Source of the DNA: Algibacter sp. L1A34 | GTDB taxonomy: Bacteria > Bacteroidota > Bacteroidia > Flavobacteriales > Flavobacteriaceae | Assembly: GCF_009796805.1 (NCBI RefSeq) | Contig: NZ_CP047029.1 | Span: 4,230,001 to 4,294,000 of the forward strand | DNA length: 64,000 nt | Reading direction: 5' to 3' | Shown here: piece after piece, positions 20,715 to 29,760 of the stretch | Layout of the letters: each line of letters starts with the position of its first letter | Position numbering within the stretch: the first letter of the stretch is position 1 | Position numbers and translations under genes: made by a program | Notes under the pieces: model-generated | Database searches by the model: none | The model's input: the letters and a program-made list of their open reading frames with translations, nothing else | Told to the model about the DNA's origin: nothing

Positions 20715-22112
20715 TTAACCTTCTAAATTAATCTTTTTCTTTTCCTGTGGAACTCTAAAAAGTAAAATAATTCCGCCAATAAAAAAGACAACAAGTACTA
20801 AGATTGCATTTCTCATGGTTCCGGTAATTTGATCGACAGTTGCAAAAATAACCATACCTATTACAATACCTATTTTCTCGGCAACATCATAAAAACTAAA
20901 ATACGATGTAGTATCTTCTGTTTCTGGTAAAAACTTAGAATAAGTAGATCGACTAAGAGATTGCACACCTCCCATAACTAAACCTACAATACCAGCAGCT
21001 ATATAAAATTGAACTGGTGTATGCATTAAATAAGCATAAAAACACAAAAACATCCAAATAATATTTACTGCAATTAATGTTTTAATGTTTCCAAATTTAG
21101 AGGACGCTTTCGATGTTATAAACGCTCCTAATATTGCAACTAACTGAATTACCAGTATACTAAAAATTAAACCAAAAGTTTTATCACTATCGGTACCCCA
21201 AGAAATTTCTTCTTCACCAAAATAAACAGCAACAAGCATAATAGTTTGTACCGACATACTAAATACAAAAAAGGCATATAAATAGCGCTTCAATCTTAAA
21301 TTCTGTTTAAGTTCTTTCCATACTTCTCGTAATTCTTTTAAACCATTAAAAACAACAGCTCGAGTTACTTTATGCCCCGATTTAGTTCCTTTTGGTAAAA
21401 AGTAAAAAGCATATTGACTAAACAAAGCCCACCAAACTCCAACAGTAATAAAAGATATTTTCATAGCTTTAAATGATGCGGCATCTTTAACAGTATCTAG
21501 AGCTAATTGGATTTCGGCATCTGTTCCTGTTTCTCTTATAGATTCTGCAATACTTAAATCAAACCCGAAAAACTGAGGAAACATAACCATTACTAAATTA
21601 AACACCAACAAAAGTACACTCCCTAAATATCCCAAAGAAAAACCTTTAGCACTAACGCTATCTTGCTGTTCGGGATACGCAATATCTGGTAAGTAAGAAT
21701 TATAAAACACCAAACTTCCCCAATAACCAATTAAACCCATAAAATAGAATAATAAACTAAGGTGAATTTGATCTAAACTAAACCAATATAAACCTATACA
21801 ACCCGCGCTACCAACATAACAGAAAAATTTCAAGAAATTCTTTTTATTACCGACATAATCAGCTATTCCTGATAATATTGGAGATGTAAATGCAACCACT
21901 AAAAAGGTGAAAGCTGTAACAAAAGTGATTAAAGCTGTACTTTTAAAAACGGTACCAAAAGCTTCAACCATTTTAACTTCTGAAAGAAATAATGCCGAAT
22001 AAAATATCGGAAAAATTGAAGACGTAATGGTTAAAGTATAAACCGAATTTGCCCAATCGTAAAAAGCCCAAGCATTTAAGAGTTTTTTACTCCCTTTTTC
22101 AAGTTGAATCAT
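20715..22112 (-). CDS. MFS transporter, UMF1/Atg22-like
   Basis: The 465-residue membrane protein has about twelve hydrophobic segments and the UMF1-family start LNAWAFYDWANSVYTLTITSSIFPIFY, plus a conserved GGVQSLSRSTYSKFLPE loop near residue 380. These permeases resemble yeast Atg22, an amino-acid effluxer; the bacterial substrate is unknown. It lies downstream of the M48 protease gene on the same strand but is separated by a terminator. Confidence 0.85.
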   Translation of the reverse strand: MIQLEKGSKKLLNAWAFYDWANSVYTLTITSSIFPIFYSALFLSEVKMVEAFGTVFKSTALITFVTAFTFLVVAFTSPILSGIADYVGNKKNFLKFFCYVGSAGCIGLYWFSLDQIHLSLLFYFMGLIGYWGSLVFYNSYLPDIAYPEQQDSVSAKGFSLGYLGSVLLLVFNLVMVMFPQFFGFDLSIAESIRETGTDAEIQLALDTVKDAASFKAMKISFITVGVWWALFSQYAFYFLPKGTKSGHKVTRAVVFNGLKELREVWKELKQNLRLKRYLYAFFVFSMSVQTIMLVAVYFGEEEISWGTDSDKTFGLIFSILVIQLVAILGAFITSKASSKFGNIKTLIAVNIIWMFLCFYAYLMHTPVQFYIAAGIVGLVMGGVQSLSRSTYSKFLPETEDTTSYFSFYDVAEKIGIVIGMVIFATVDQITGTMRNAILVLVVFFIGGIILLFRVPQEKKKINLEG

Positions 22113-22130
22113 ATAAAATATAGCTAAATA

Positions 22131-22157
22131 AAAAAAGCTGCTATTGATTAGCAGCTT
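22131..22157 (-). terminator. Terminator of the M48 protease gene
   Basis: On the minus strand AAGCTGCTA and TAGCAGCTT flank a 5-nt loop and are followed by TTTTT. It lies 30 bp after the protease stop and 19 bp before the MFS start. Confidence 0.8.
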
Positions 22158-22187
22158 CTAAAGTAAACAAATATTTTTATTATAATG

Positions 22188-23009
22188 TTATATCGCTCTA
22201 AACGATGTTACACCAAATTTCGCAGCTTCCTTTTTTGCGTCTGGAGCCCATTGCGTTAAGTTATTAATTCGAGTATCATTTGATGGATGCGTACTCATAA
22301 ATTCTGCTGGAGCATCTCCTCCACTGTTTGCTTTCATACGTTTCCATAATTCGGCAGCTTCATCTGGGTTATACCCTGCAACAGCCATTAAATACAAACC
22401 TATTTTATCTGCTTCTGTTTCATGACTTCTACTAAAAGGTAACATTCCTAAAACTTGAGATCCAACACCATAATATTGATTAAAAGCATTTCTAGATTGT
22501 TCATCTTGTATAGCTACATTACCCGCTACAGCTAAACCTTGTTGTACATATCCAGCACTCATACGTTGCTGTCCGTGGTTTGCTAATGCATGTGCAACCT
22601 CATGACCCATAATAGCCGCAACACCAGTTTCGTTTGCCGCAATTGGTAAAATACCTGTGTAAAATACAATTTTACCTCCTGGCATACACCAAGCATTTAC
22701 GGTTTCATCGTTTACTAAATTATACTCCCATTTATAATCATTTAAATAACCTGCGTTTCCATTTGCTGTTAACCAACGTTCAGCGGCTACAGCTATACGC
22801 TGCCCTACTCTAGTTATCATTTCGGCATCTTTTGTACCTGTTACAACATTATTATCCGTTAAAAATTGATCGTATTGAGCAAAGGCTGTTGGAAACAATT
22901 GATCGTTAGATACAAATGCTAGGGTTTTTTTTCCGGTAAACGGGTTCGTTGCACACGAAAATATCATGGCACAAATTCCTAGTGATATAAAAGTTGTTTT
23001 TAGTTTCAT
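22188..23009 (-). CDS. M48-family lipoprotein metallopeptidase
   Basis: This 273-residue protein has a lipoprotein signal with lipobox FSC at Cys19, so it is probably anchored on the periplasmic face of a membrane. The zinc motif HEVAH is at residues 136-140, with the third ligand in the downstream EADKIGLYLMAVAGY segment and the usual HPSNDTRI near the C-terminus. It is close to the LoiP/BepA-like M48 proteases that act in outer-membrane quality control. Substrates are not known from sequence. Confidence 0.9.
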   Translation of the reverse strand: MKLKTTFISLGICAMIFSCATNPFTGKKTLAFVSNDQLFPTAFAQYDQFLTDNNVVTGTKDAEMITRVGQRIAVAAERWLTANGNAGYLNDYKWEYNLVNDETVNAWCMPGGKIVFYTGILPIAANETGVAAIMGHEVAHALANHGQQRMSAGYVQQGLAVAGNVAIQDEQSRNAFNQYYGVGSQVLGMLPFSRSHETEADKIGLYLMAVAGYNPDEAAELWKRMKANSGGDAPAEFMSTHPSNDTRINNLTQWAPDAKKEAAKFGVTSFRAI

Positions 23010-23213
23010 TTTCTTGGGTTTTATTTGATCTCAAAAATACAAAAACTGTATCTTTAGTTATTAGACACAATTTTCTTTAATTTGTCACATCCAAATTAAC
23101 AAACTTTGAATAGAATAAAATAGCTTTTTCATTAAAAATTTAACTCTATTAAAAATTAGGCTCTTGTTATTTTTATGCCTTTAGTTCGACAAACATAAGA
23201 AACATCCTTTATA

Positions 23214-23697
23214 ATGAACAAAATATTAGTCGCACTCAGTATATTTTTAGTTTTTAGTTGCAACTCCTCAGCACAAAAGAAAAAAACGGAAACAAAGAAA
23301 ATTTTTGAAATCACAAAAACAAAAACCGAATGGAAAGCCCAGTTATCGGCAACCGAATATTATGTATTGCGTGAAGCTGGAACAGAACGCGCTTTTTCTA
23401 GCACTTTAAACAATAATAAAAAAGCAGGAACTTACGTTTGTAAAGCTTGCGAAACGCCTTTGTTTAAAAGTGAAAACAAATTTGACTCTGGATCGGGATG
23501 GCCTAGTTTTGATCAAGACATTAAGGGTAATGTAGATTTTTCTACCGATTACGATTTAGGATATGCGAGAACGGAAGAACATTGTGGCACTTGTGGCGGA
23601 CATTTAGGTCATGTTTTTAACGACGGACCAAAAAAACACAACCGGCATGCGCCATTGTATTAATGGTGTTTCTTTAACATTTGTTCCTGAAAAATAA
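23214..23697 (+). pseudogene. msrB: Methionine sulfoxide reductase B, frameshifted in a run of seven A
   Basis: MsrB reduces methionine-R-sulfoxide. The first 140 residues are normal: lipoprotein signal with Cys16, zinc cysteines 76, 79, 124 and 127, and SGSGWPSF. At A7 (23630-23636) the frame is lost and the plain ORF ends at 23663 with an unrelated tail. With six A the frame continues NTTGMRHCINGVSLTFVPEK and stops at 23697, which restores the RHCIN catalytic cysteine. So the gene is intact except for one extra base. The cause may be a real mutation, slippage that restores the frame in some transcripts, or a sequencing error. Confidence 0.88.
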
Positions 23698-23768
23698 GAT
23701 TCAAAATACATGTTTATAATAAAGACTTTTAATTTGCTTTTTCACACGCTCTAAACTATTTTTATACC

Positions 23769-24321
23769 ATGGAAAGTTATTTAGAAAGTATTATTTAAAC
23801 AGTTTGAATATTACAAAAGTTTAGGAGATAAAACTTTTGAGCAATTATCGTTTGAAGAATTACAAAATGAAATCGCTGAAGACGCTAATTCTATAGCTAT
23901 TATTGTAAAACATATTTCCGGAAATATGTTGAGTCGCTGGACAAACTTTCTAACTGAAGATGGCGAAAAACCATGGAGACACCGCAACAGAGAATTTGAT
24001 GATACATACGAAACCAAAGACCAATTATTAGAAAATTGGAATGCTGGTTGGTATTGTTTATTTAATGCGATTAAACCATTAAAACCTGATGATTTAGAAC
24101 GCATTATCTATATTAGAAATGAAGGCCATACGGTTACCGAAGCCATAAACCGTCAGCTAGCTCATTATTCTTATCATATTGGGCAAATTGTTTTTTTAGG
24201 AAAAGTTTTTAAAGGGAAAGATTGGCAAACATTATCTATTGCTAAAGGTGCATCTAAAACATATAATGATAAAAAGTTTAATGAAGAGAAGTCTAGAAAA
24301 TATTTCACTGATGATTTGTAA
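23769..24321 (+). pseudogene. DUF1572 (DinB-like) protein, frameshifted near its start
   Basis: The ATG at 23769 opens MESYLESII, which meets a stop at 23796. Skipping one T gives KQFEYYKSLGDKTFEQL and the rest of a normal DUF1572 protein (NSIAIIVKHISGNMLSRW, then HYSYHIGQIVFLGK), about 183 residues in all. DUF1572 proteins share the DinB-like four-helix fold, often with a metal site built from histidines such as those here; the function is unknown. The lesion is a T insertion in ATTATTT. An internal ATG at 23926 would give only the last 131 residues. Confidence 0.8.
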
Positions 24322-24499
24322 TGGTAATTTATTCATAGTGAAGAGTATTGAAATAGATATTTCAGTTTGAAAAACTTACTCTTATTTGATTTATTCTAGT
24401 GTCCAAAGAACTCAAGATACAATACTTTTTTTGGTGTTATAATGAATATTGAAACGCCCCAGTTTTAAAATTCTCCTCTTATAAAAACAAATCGCCCAC

Positions 24500-24583
24500 G
24501 TCATTTCGATGTGAGAAGAAATTCCGTAATACTTTGAACGATTGTTTATACTCCTATGCGATGGTTTCTAGCATCGACATGAC
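24500..24583. repeat. Imperfect palindromic element with GTCATTTCGATG ends
   Basis: GTCATTTCGATG at 24500 and CATCGACATGAC at 24572 are inverted repeats with one mismatch, about 60 bp apart. Intergenic elements with GTCATTTCGA ends are, from memory, frequent in Flavobacteriaceae genomes. No coding potential is evident. It is part of the 537-bp gene-free stretch 24322-24858. Confidence 0.45.
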
Positions 24584-24642
24584 AAACTTACTTTTGCAAA
24601 CACACACAAATATAAATACCTAAAAACACTTTTGCGGATATG

Positions 24643-24817
24643 CCTTGCGAGAAGGATTGATGCGGCATCCTTTTTTTGTGCTTGCCTATTTTTTTACTGT
24701 TTAGTGCTAAACTTATTGTTATCCTTATATTTTAAGGCGAGACTAAAGTTACTTGAGCACAAGAAAAAGATATAGCGGAAAGCCTGTTTGCCATTTTTCA
24801 TGGCAACTCGCCCAAAA
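24643..24817 (+). repeat. Copy of a dispersed Bacteroidota intergenic element (plus orientation)
   Basis: The segment begins CCTTGCGAGAAGGATTGATG, continues with CGGCATCCTTTTTTT, and ends with AAAAAGATATAGCGGAAAGC then ACTCGCCCAAAA. The ordered words TTGCG, GGAT, GGCATCC, AAAAAGAT, GAAAGCC and CGCCCAAA recur, in the opposite orientation, after uvrA (57306-57410). I recall similar intergenic sequences in many Bacteroidota genomes. Internal arms (AAGGAT/ATCCTT with a T-run; TTGCCAT/ATGGCAA) could act as terminators. It fills the right half of the gene-free stretch before the NADH dehydrogenase gene. Confidence 0.55.
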
Positions 24818-24858
24818 CTATTTTCAATTTAAACATCTATAAAAACACAAATGGACTT

Positions 24859-26142
24859 TTAGGTTTTAAACTTCTTTTTAAACGGACGAATTATTAGGCG
24901 TGCTTCGCGATCGAAACGTATGTAATTGTAAACCCAGTTTATAAAAACAACCATACGGTTTCGGAAACCGATGAGAAAAAACAAATGCACAAACATCCAA
25001 ACATACCAAGCAAAAATGCCTTGAAATCTAATGTTTTTTAAATCGACCACTGCTTTATTTCTACCAACAGTTGCCATGGCTCCTTTATCTTTATAAGAGA
25101 AGGGTTTCATGGGTTTTTCTTCTATAAGTTTAAGAATATTATCTCCCAATTGCTGACCTTGTTGTATGGCTGGTTGCGCCATCATGGGCAAGCCATGCGG
25201 AAACTCATCTGTTACCATACAGGCAATATCCCCAATGGCAAAAATATGATCAAAACCTTTAACTTGGTTGCATTGGTTTACTAAAATACGGTTACCACGC
25301 GTTACAAAATCTTTAGCGTCTAAGCCTTTTATTGTAGCTCCTTCTACACCTGCTGCCCAAACTAAGGTTGCTGTATCGAAAGTTAAATCGGAATTTGTAG
25401 TTACCGTTTTGCCATCGTAATTTGTTACTCGTACGTTTTTCCAGACATGAACTCCTAATTTTTCGAGAAAATCTTCAGCTTTCGCAGATGCATTTGCACT
25501 CATACCTTTTAATAAACAATCTCCAGATTGAATGATGTTTATTTGCGCCAAACGGGTATCTAAATCGGGATAATCTTTAGGTAGAATTCCTTTTTTTATT
25601 TCGGCTAATGCGCCAGCAAGCTCTACTCCTGTAGGCCCGCCGCCAACAATTACAAAGCTCATAAGAGCAATACGCTCATGTAAATCTGTTGTTAACAGTG
25701 CTTCCTCAAAATTTTCGAGAATTAAACTTCTTAAATCTAAAGATTGCGGTATGGTTTTCATGGCCATACTGTGTTTTTCTATTTCCGTATTGCCAAAATA
25801 ATTGGTTTTAGAACCGGAAGCGACTACTAAATATTCAAACTTTAAATCGCCTATATTAGTTTTTATGGTATTACAAGTAGTATCTATTTCGTTAACTTCT
25901 GCTAGTCTAAAATGAAAGTTTGGAAAATCTTTTAAAATTTTCCGTATTGGGTATGCAATCGAGTCTGGCTCTAGTCCACCCGTAGAAACCTGGTATAACA
26001 ACGGTTGAAACGTATGGTAATTATGTTTATCTAAAAGCACCACTTGTACTTCTTGCTTCGATAATTTTTTTGCTAAGGCAACTCCTGCAAAACCGCCACC
26101 AATTATTACAATTCGTGGGTAACTTGTTTTAGGTATGTTCAT
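24859..26142 (-). CDS. Type II NADH dehydrogenase (NAD(P)/FAD-dependent oxidoreductase)
   Basis: The enzyme oxidises NADH and reduces quinone at the inner membrane without pumping protons. Two Rossmann motifs are visible: IVIIGGGFAGVALAKKL for FAD at the N-terminus and FVIVGGGPTGVELAGALAE for NADH near residue 165, then the FAIGDIA motif near residue 310 and a hydrophobic C-terminal region typical of membrane-associated NDH-2. I chose the ATG at 26142 (MNIPKTSYPRI) over the in-frame TTG at 26163. Length is 427 residues, normal for the family. Confidence 0.9.
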   Translation of the reverse strand: MNIPKTSYPRIVIIGGGFAGVALAKKLSKQEVQVVLLDKHNYHTFQPLLYQVSTGGLEPDSIAYPIRKILKDFPNFHFRLAEVNEIDTTCNTIKTNIGDLKFEYLVVASGSKTNYFGNTEIEKHSMAMKTIPQSLDLRSLILENFEEALLTTDLHERIALMSFVIVGGGPTGVELAGALAEIKKGILPKDYPDLDTRLAQINIIQSGDCLLKGMSANASAKAEDFLEKLGVHVWKNVRVTNYDGKTVTTNSDLTFDTATLVWAAGVEGATIKGLDAKDFVTRGNRILVNQCNQVKGFDHIFAIGDIACMVTDEFPHGLPMMAQPAIQQGQQLGDNILKLIEEKPMKPFSYKDKGAMATVGRNKAVVDLKNIRFQGIFAWYVWMFVHLFFLIGFRNRMVVFINWVYNYIRFDREARLIIRPFKKKFKT

Positions 26143-26291
26143 AAATAATAACTTGCAAAGCAAAGGTAGTAAAACATTGATAGATTCCGTTATTGGTTGA
26201 AACTTCTAATACAATGAAACCTACTGAAGGCTAACAAAGTATTTTTTTACGATTTAAGGCTTAGTTAATTCATTATTACATTTCGATTTTG

Positions 26292-26299
26292 TAAATTCG
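26292..26299 (+). promoter_or_regulatory. Probable -7 box for lpdA
   Basis: TAAATTCG is close to the Bacteroidota -7 consensus TAnnTTTG and lies 18 bp before the ATG. No clear -33 TTG is seen. Confidence 0.4.
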
Positions 26300-26317
26300 T
26301 AACCTAAAATTTAACAA

Positions 26318-27694
26318 ATGAGTAAATACGATATTATTGTTCTTGGAAGTGGCCCAGGTGGTTATGTAACAGCTATTCGAGCTTCACAATTAGGTTTTAA
26401 AACTGCTATTGTTGAAAAAGAAAATCTTGGTGGGGTTTGCTTAAACTGGGGTTGTATCCCAACTAAAGCCTTATTGAAATCTGCTCAAGTTTTTGAATAT
26501 CTTAAACATGCTGAAGATTACGGTTTAAAAGTAACAGGTGCAGAACACGATTTTGATGCTGTTGTAAAACGTAGCCGTGGTGTTGCTGATGGTATGAGTA
26601 AAGGTGTTCAGTTTTTATTGAAGAAAAATAAAGTAGACGTTATTAACGGTTACGGAAAACTTAAACCTGGAAAAAAGGTAGACGTTGAAGGTACTGAATA
26701 TAGTGCCGATAATATTATTATTGCTACAGGAGCTCGCTCTCGTGAGTTACCAAATTTACCACAAGATGGTAAAAAAGTAATTGGATACAGACAAGCTTTA
26801 ACTTTAGAGAAACAACCTAAAAAGATGATTGTGGTTGGTTCTGGTGCTATTGGTGTTGAGTTCGCATACTTTTACAACTCTATGGGAACTGATGTAACTA
26901 TTGTAGAATATTTACCAAACATTGTTCCTGTTGAAGATGAAGATGTATCTAAATTAGTAGAACGTTCTTTCAAAAAAGCAGGTATTAAAGTAATGACTTC
27001 TGCCGAAGTAACTACTGTTGATACATCTGGAGAAGGTGTAAAAGCTACCGTTAAAACAAGTAAAGGCGAAGAAGTTCTTGAAGCTGATATTATTTTAAGT
27101 GCTGTTGGTATTAAAACAAACATTGAAAACATTGGATTAGAAGATGTTGGAATTGTTGTTGATAGAGATAAAGTTATTGTAAACGATTTTTACCAAACTA
27201 ATATTCCTGGATATTTCGCTATTGGCGATATTACTCCTGGACCAGCTTTAGCACACGTTGCTTCTGCTGAAGGTATTCTTTGTGTAGAAAAATTAGCGGG
27301 ACAACATGTTGAAGCTCTAGACTACGGAAACATTCCTGGTTGTACTTACTGTACTCCAGAAATTGCATCTGTTGGTTTAACTGAAAAGCAAGCTAAAGCA
27401 CAAGGTTTAGACGTTAAGATTGGTAAATTTCCTTTCTCTGCTTCTGGAAAAGCTAGTGCTGGTGGAAACAAAGAAGGTTTTGTAAAAGTAATTTTCGATG
27501 CTAAATATGGCGAATGGTTAGGCTGCCACATGGTTGGTACTGGTGTTACCGATATGATTGCAGAGGCTGTTTTAGGTAGAAAATTAGAAACTACAGGTCA
27601 TGAAGTATTAAAAACTATACATCCACACCCAACAATGAGTGAGGCCGTTATGGAAGCTGTTGCAGCTGCTTATGATGAAGTAATTCATATCTAA
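26318..27694 (+). CDS. lpdA: Dihydrolipoyl dehydrogenase
   Basis: This is the E3 flavoprotein of the pyruvate and 2-oxoglutarate dehydrogenase complexes; it reoxidises dihydrolipoamide using NAD. In the 458-residue sequence the redox pair Cys41/Cys46 is in GGVCLNWGCIPTKALL, the NAD-binding motif is VVGSGAIGVEFAYFY near residue 180, and the C-terminal HPHPTMSEAVMEA holds the catalytic His. It stands as a single gene between its own promoter region and a strong terminator. Confidence 0.97.
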   Translation: MSKYDIIVLGSGPGGYVTAIRASQLGFKTAIVEKENLGGVCLNWGCIPTKALLKSAQVFEYLKHAEDYGLKVTGAEHDFDAVVKRSRGVADGMSKGVQFLLKKNKVDVINGYGKLKPGKKVDVEGTEYSADNIIIATGARSRELPNLPQDGKKVIGYRQALTLEKQPKKMIVVGSGAIGVEFAYFYNSMGTDVTIVEYLPNIVPVEDEDVSKLVERSFKKAGIKVMTSAEVTTVDTSGEGVKATVKTSKGEEVLEADIILSAVGIKTNIENIGLEDVGIVVDRDKVIVNDFYQTNIPGYFAIGDITPGPALAHVASAEGILCVEKLAGQHVEALDYGNIPGCTYCTPEIASVGLTEKQAKAQGLDVKIGKFPFSASGKASAGGNKEGFVKVIFDAKYGEWLGCHMVGTGVTDMIAEAVLGRKLETTGHEVLKTIHPHPTMSEAVMEAVAAAYDEVIHI

Positions 27695-27723
27695 TACAAA
27701 ACGTTATTACACGTTAGAAATAT

Positions 27724-27764
27724 AAAAAGTGCTATTCAATAAATATTGAATAGCACTTTTTTTT
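27724..27764. terminator. Bidirectional terminator between lpdA and the outer-membrane protein gene
   Basis: AAAAAGTGCTATTCAATA and TATTGAATAGCACTTTTT form an 18-bp perfect stem with a 2-nt loop and T-runs both ways. Its right end touches the stop codon of the minus-strand gene. Confidence 0.9.
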
Positions 27765-28260
27765 AGAACTTATATTTAGCTCCTAATTTAAAAAGTGAGT
27801 TTGTACTTGGTAAACTTTGTTTAAACGGACTGTCGTTGCTTAAATTATAATTAAACCGAGCTTCCATTAAAAAGGACTCGGTAAAATCATATTGAACACC
27901 AAGAGTTCCTGATGCTGAAACATCTTCAACAGTTCCATTTTTTAGAAGTAAATTTGTGGTTGGCCCAAAGAGCACACTAAACTTTTCAGTAAAGCTATAT
28001 TTTGCTAATAATGGAAATTCTTTAATACGGTAACTCTCACCAAAACCTCCAAAGTTAGTTTCAATATTTTCAGCTCGAACAACCCAATTATCATTTAATC
28101 TATATTCTGAAAAGTAGTTTGAAAATGGTAAAACCTCATTATTTATATTAACTTGATCACTAATTACAAATGAGTTCTCTTTCTCTTTCTCTTTCTCTTG
28201 AGCATTTAAAATAAAAAAAGCTGGATAGATTACACATAAAATAAGTAAAGCTTGCTTCAT
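27763..28260 (-). CDS. Small predicted outer-membrane beta-barrel protein
   Basis: The 165-residue protein starts with a signal peptide (MKQALLILCVIYPAFFILNAQ) and then alternates hydrophobic and polar residues in the way of a small beta-barrel (FSVLFGPTTNLLL, ASGTLGVQYDF, SFLMEARFNYNLS), ending KLGAKYKF with a C-terminal aromatic residue. A short EK repeat follows the signal peptide. No specific family is recognised; its role is unknown. Confidence 0.7.
   Translation of the reverse strand: MKQALLILCVIYPAFFILNAQEKEKEKENSFVISDQVNINNEVLPFSNYFSEYRLNDNWVVRAENIETNFGGFGESYRIKEFPLLAKYSFTEKFSVLFGPTTNLLLKNGTVEDVSASGTLGVQYDFTESFLMEARFNYNLSNDSPFKQSLPSTNSLFKLGAKYKF
28175..28199. repeat. Hexanucleotide repeat encoding Glu-Lys pairs
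   Basis: About four copies of TTCTCT lie in the coding sequence just after the signal-peptide cleavage site and translate to EKEKEKE. Because the unit is six bases, length change would add or remove EK pairs without shifting the frame. Confidence 0.75.
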
Positions 28261-28352
28261 ATCTAATTGGTTGTAAATTTAATACAACACAAAGCTAGCT
28301 TTAATATTTGTTAATCCTTCATAACGGTTTTATAATTTAAACTTAATTTTTT

Positions 28353-28769
28353 TTACAAAAAACTCTGAATAGCTAACCCATAACTTGGCATTCCGAAACC
28401 TAAAATAACACCTTTAGCATTTGGCGAAATGTAAGATTGATGACGGAATTCTTCTCTAGAAAACGTATTAGAAATATGCACTTCTACAACAGGAGTGGAA
28501 ATACCTTTTATAGCATCGCCAATACCTATTGAAGTATGCGTATAAGCACCAGCGTTTAATATAACGCCATCATAACTAAAACCGACTTCATGCAACTTAT
28601 CAATAAGTTCGCCTTCTATATTAGATTGATAATACTCCAAGCTTACTGTTGGATATTTTTCTTTTAAGTCCTTAAAAAATTCTTCAAAAGTTAAACTACC
28701 ATAAATTTCAGGTTCTCTTTTTCCTAATAAATTTAAATTGGGGCCGTTGATGATGATTAGTTTTTTCAT
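28353..28769 (-). CDS. aroQ: Type II 3-dehydroquinate dehydratase
   Basis: AroQ removes water from 3-dehydroquinate in the shikimate pathway for aromatic amino acids. The 138-residue protein has IINGPNLNLLGKREPEIYG with the catalytic Arg and Tyr at the N-terminus, LNAGAYTHTSIGIGDA in the middle and VEVHISNTFSREEFRH near residue 100. I chose the ATG at 28769; an in-frame upstream extension to 28814 overlaps the preceding terminator and lacks homology. Confidence 0.95.
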   Translation of the reverse strand: MKKLIIINGPNLNLLGKREPEIYGSLTFEEFFKDLKEKYPTVSLEYYQSNIEGELIDKLHEVGFSYDGVILNAGAYTHTSIGIGDAIKGISTPVVEVHISNTFSREEFRHQSYISPNAKGVILGFGMPSYGLAIQSFL

Positions 28770-28800
28770 ATGGTAAATATATTTAATTTTTAGGCATAAA

Positions 28801-28827
28801 AAAAAGGAAGCCATTACGACTTCCTTT
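28801..28827 (-). terminator. Terminator of the porin-like gene
   Basis: On the minus strand AAAGGAAG and CTTCCTTT enclose a 9-nt loop and are followed by a T-run. It lies 27 bp after the stop codon of the outer-membrane protein gene at 28854-29474. Confidence 0.75.
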
Positions 28828-28853
28828 AATTAAATATTTTTTTGAACTATTAT

Positions 28854-29474
28854 TTAGAATACAAATAATACTCCAAAATTAGCCGTTCCACCAAAAGGGT
28901 TGTTTACCTCTCCTACTCCAAAGTTGAAGTTGCTTGTCGCTTTAGCTCCAGATACATCTACTTTAGAAGAAGAATATGCCAAAACATTATCTAATCCAAA
29001 AGTAAGTGCAATGTTTTCTTTTACAAAATAGTTAAGACCTAAATCTAAACCAGCTCCAATTGAATTAACTTTAACATCAGAAATTTTGTCGTCTAATGAG
29101 TTATACCCAACACCAAGCTCAGTATAAGTTTTAAAACGTTTTCCTAAATCTAAAAAGTAATAACGTCCAAAAGCACCAATTCCAATATTTGAGTTTTTAG
29201 AAGTATCTGTTCCAGATGTAGAGGTTTTAGCTGTACCAAAATCTAATTGAACACCAACTGCTAAATCATCATTTAAAAAATAACCTACTTTTGGAGTAAA
29301 GTTAAAAGCGCTAGATTTTGTATCAAAGTTTTTGTCATTAGTACTGTTAAAGCCTAAGCTCCCTTCAACAAAAACGTTACCTTCTTCAAAACCAAATTCA
29401 CTAATATCATCTTGTGCATTTACTGAAGTAAATCCGAAAACTGCAATTGCTGCAGCAAAAAATAATTTTTTCAT
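28854..29474 (-). CDS. Outer-membrane beta-barrel protein (porin-like)
   Basis: The 206-residue protein has a signal peptide (MKKLFFAAAIAVFGFTSVNAQ) and an eight-stranded barrel pattern (FNFTPKVGYFLNDDLAVGVQL, GIGAFGRYYFLD, TYTELGVGYNSL, SIGAGLDLGLNYFVKENIAL), ending FGVLFVF with terminal Phe. It fits the OmpA-like transmembrane or general outer-membrane beta-barrel family of Bacteroidota. Function unknown; probably structural or adhesive. Confidence 0.82.
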   Translation of the reverse strand: MKKLFFAAAIAVFGFTSVNAQDDISEFGFEEGNVFVEGSLGFNSTNDKNFDTKSSAFNFTPKVGYFLNDDLAVGVQLDFGTAKTSTSGTDTSKNSNIGIGAFGRYYFLDLGKRFKTYTELGVGYNSLDDKISDVKVNSIGAGLDLGLNYFVKENIALTFGLDNVLAYSSSKVDVSGAKATSNFNFGVGEVNNPFGGTANFGVLFVF

Positions 29475-29760
29475 AATTTAAATGTTTTATTATAAATATT
29501 CCGCAAATAAAAGGCTGTTTATCCTTTTAATTAACCTTTAGTCTTGTTTTATGATAATTTTAACAATTTTTATACTACAAGTTATTGAGAATCAACATGT
29601 ACAGAAAAAACTTTTTTTTTAACACAAAAAAGACCTAAAATCATTTTTTTTATTTCTCTAAATTTGCAATTATTCCTTATTCATTTGTTTACTAAACACT
29701 TCCAAAAATATAAACAATTCTGCCTTAATTTAATCCGAAAAATTCTTTACTTTTATCCTA

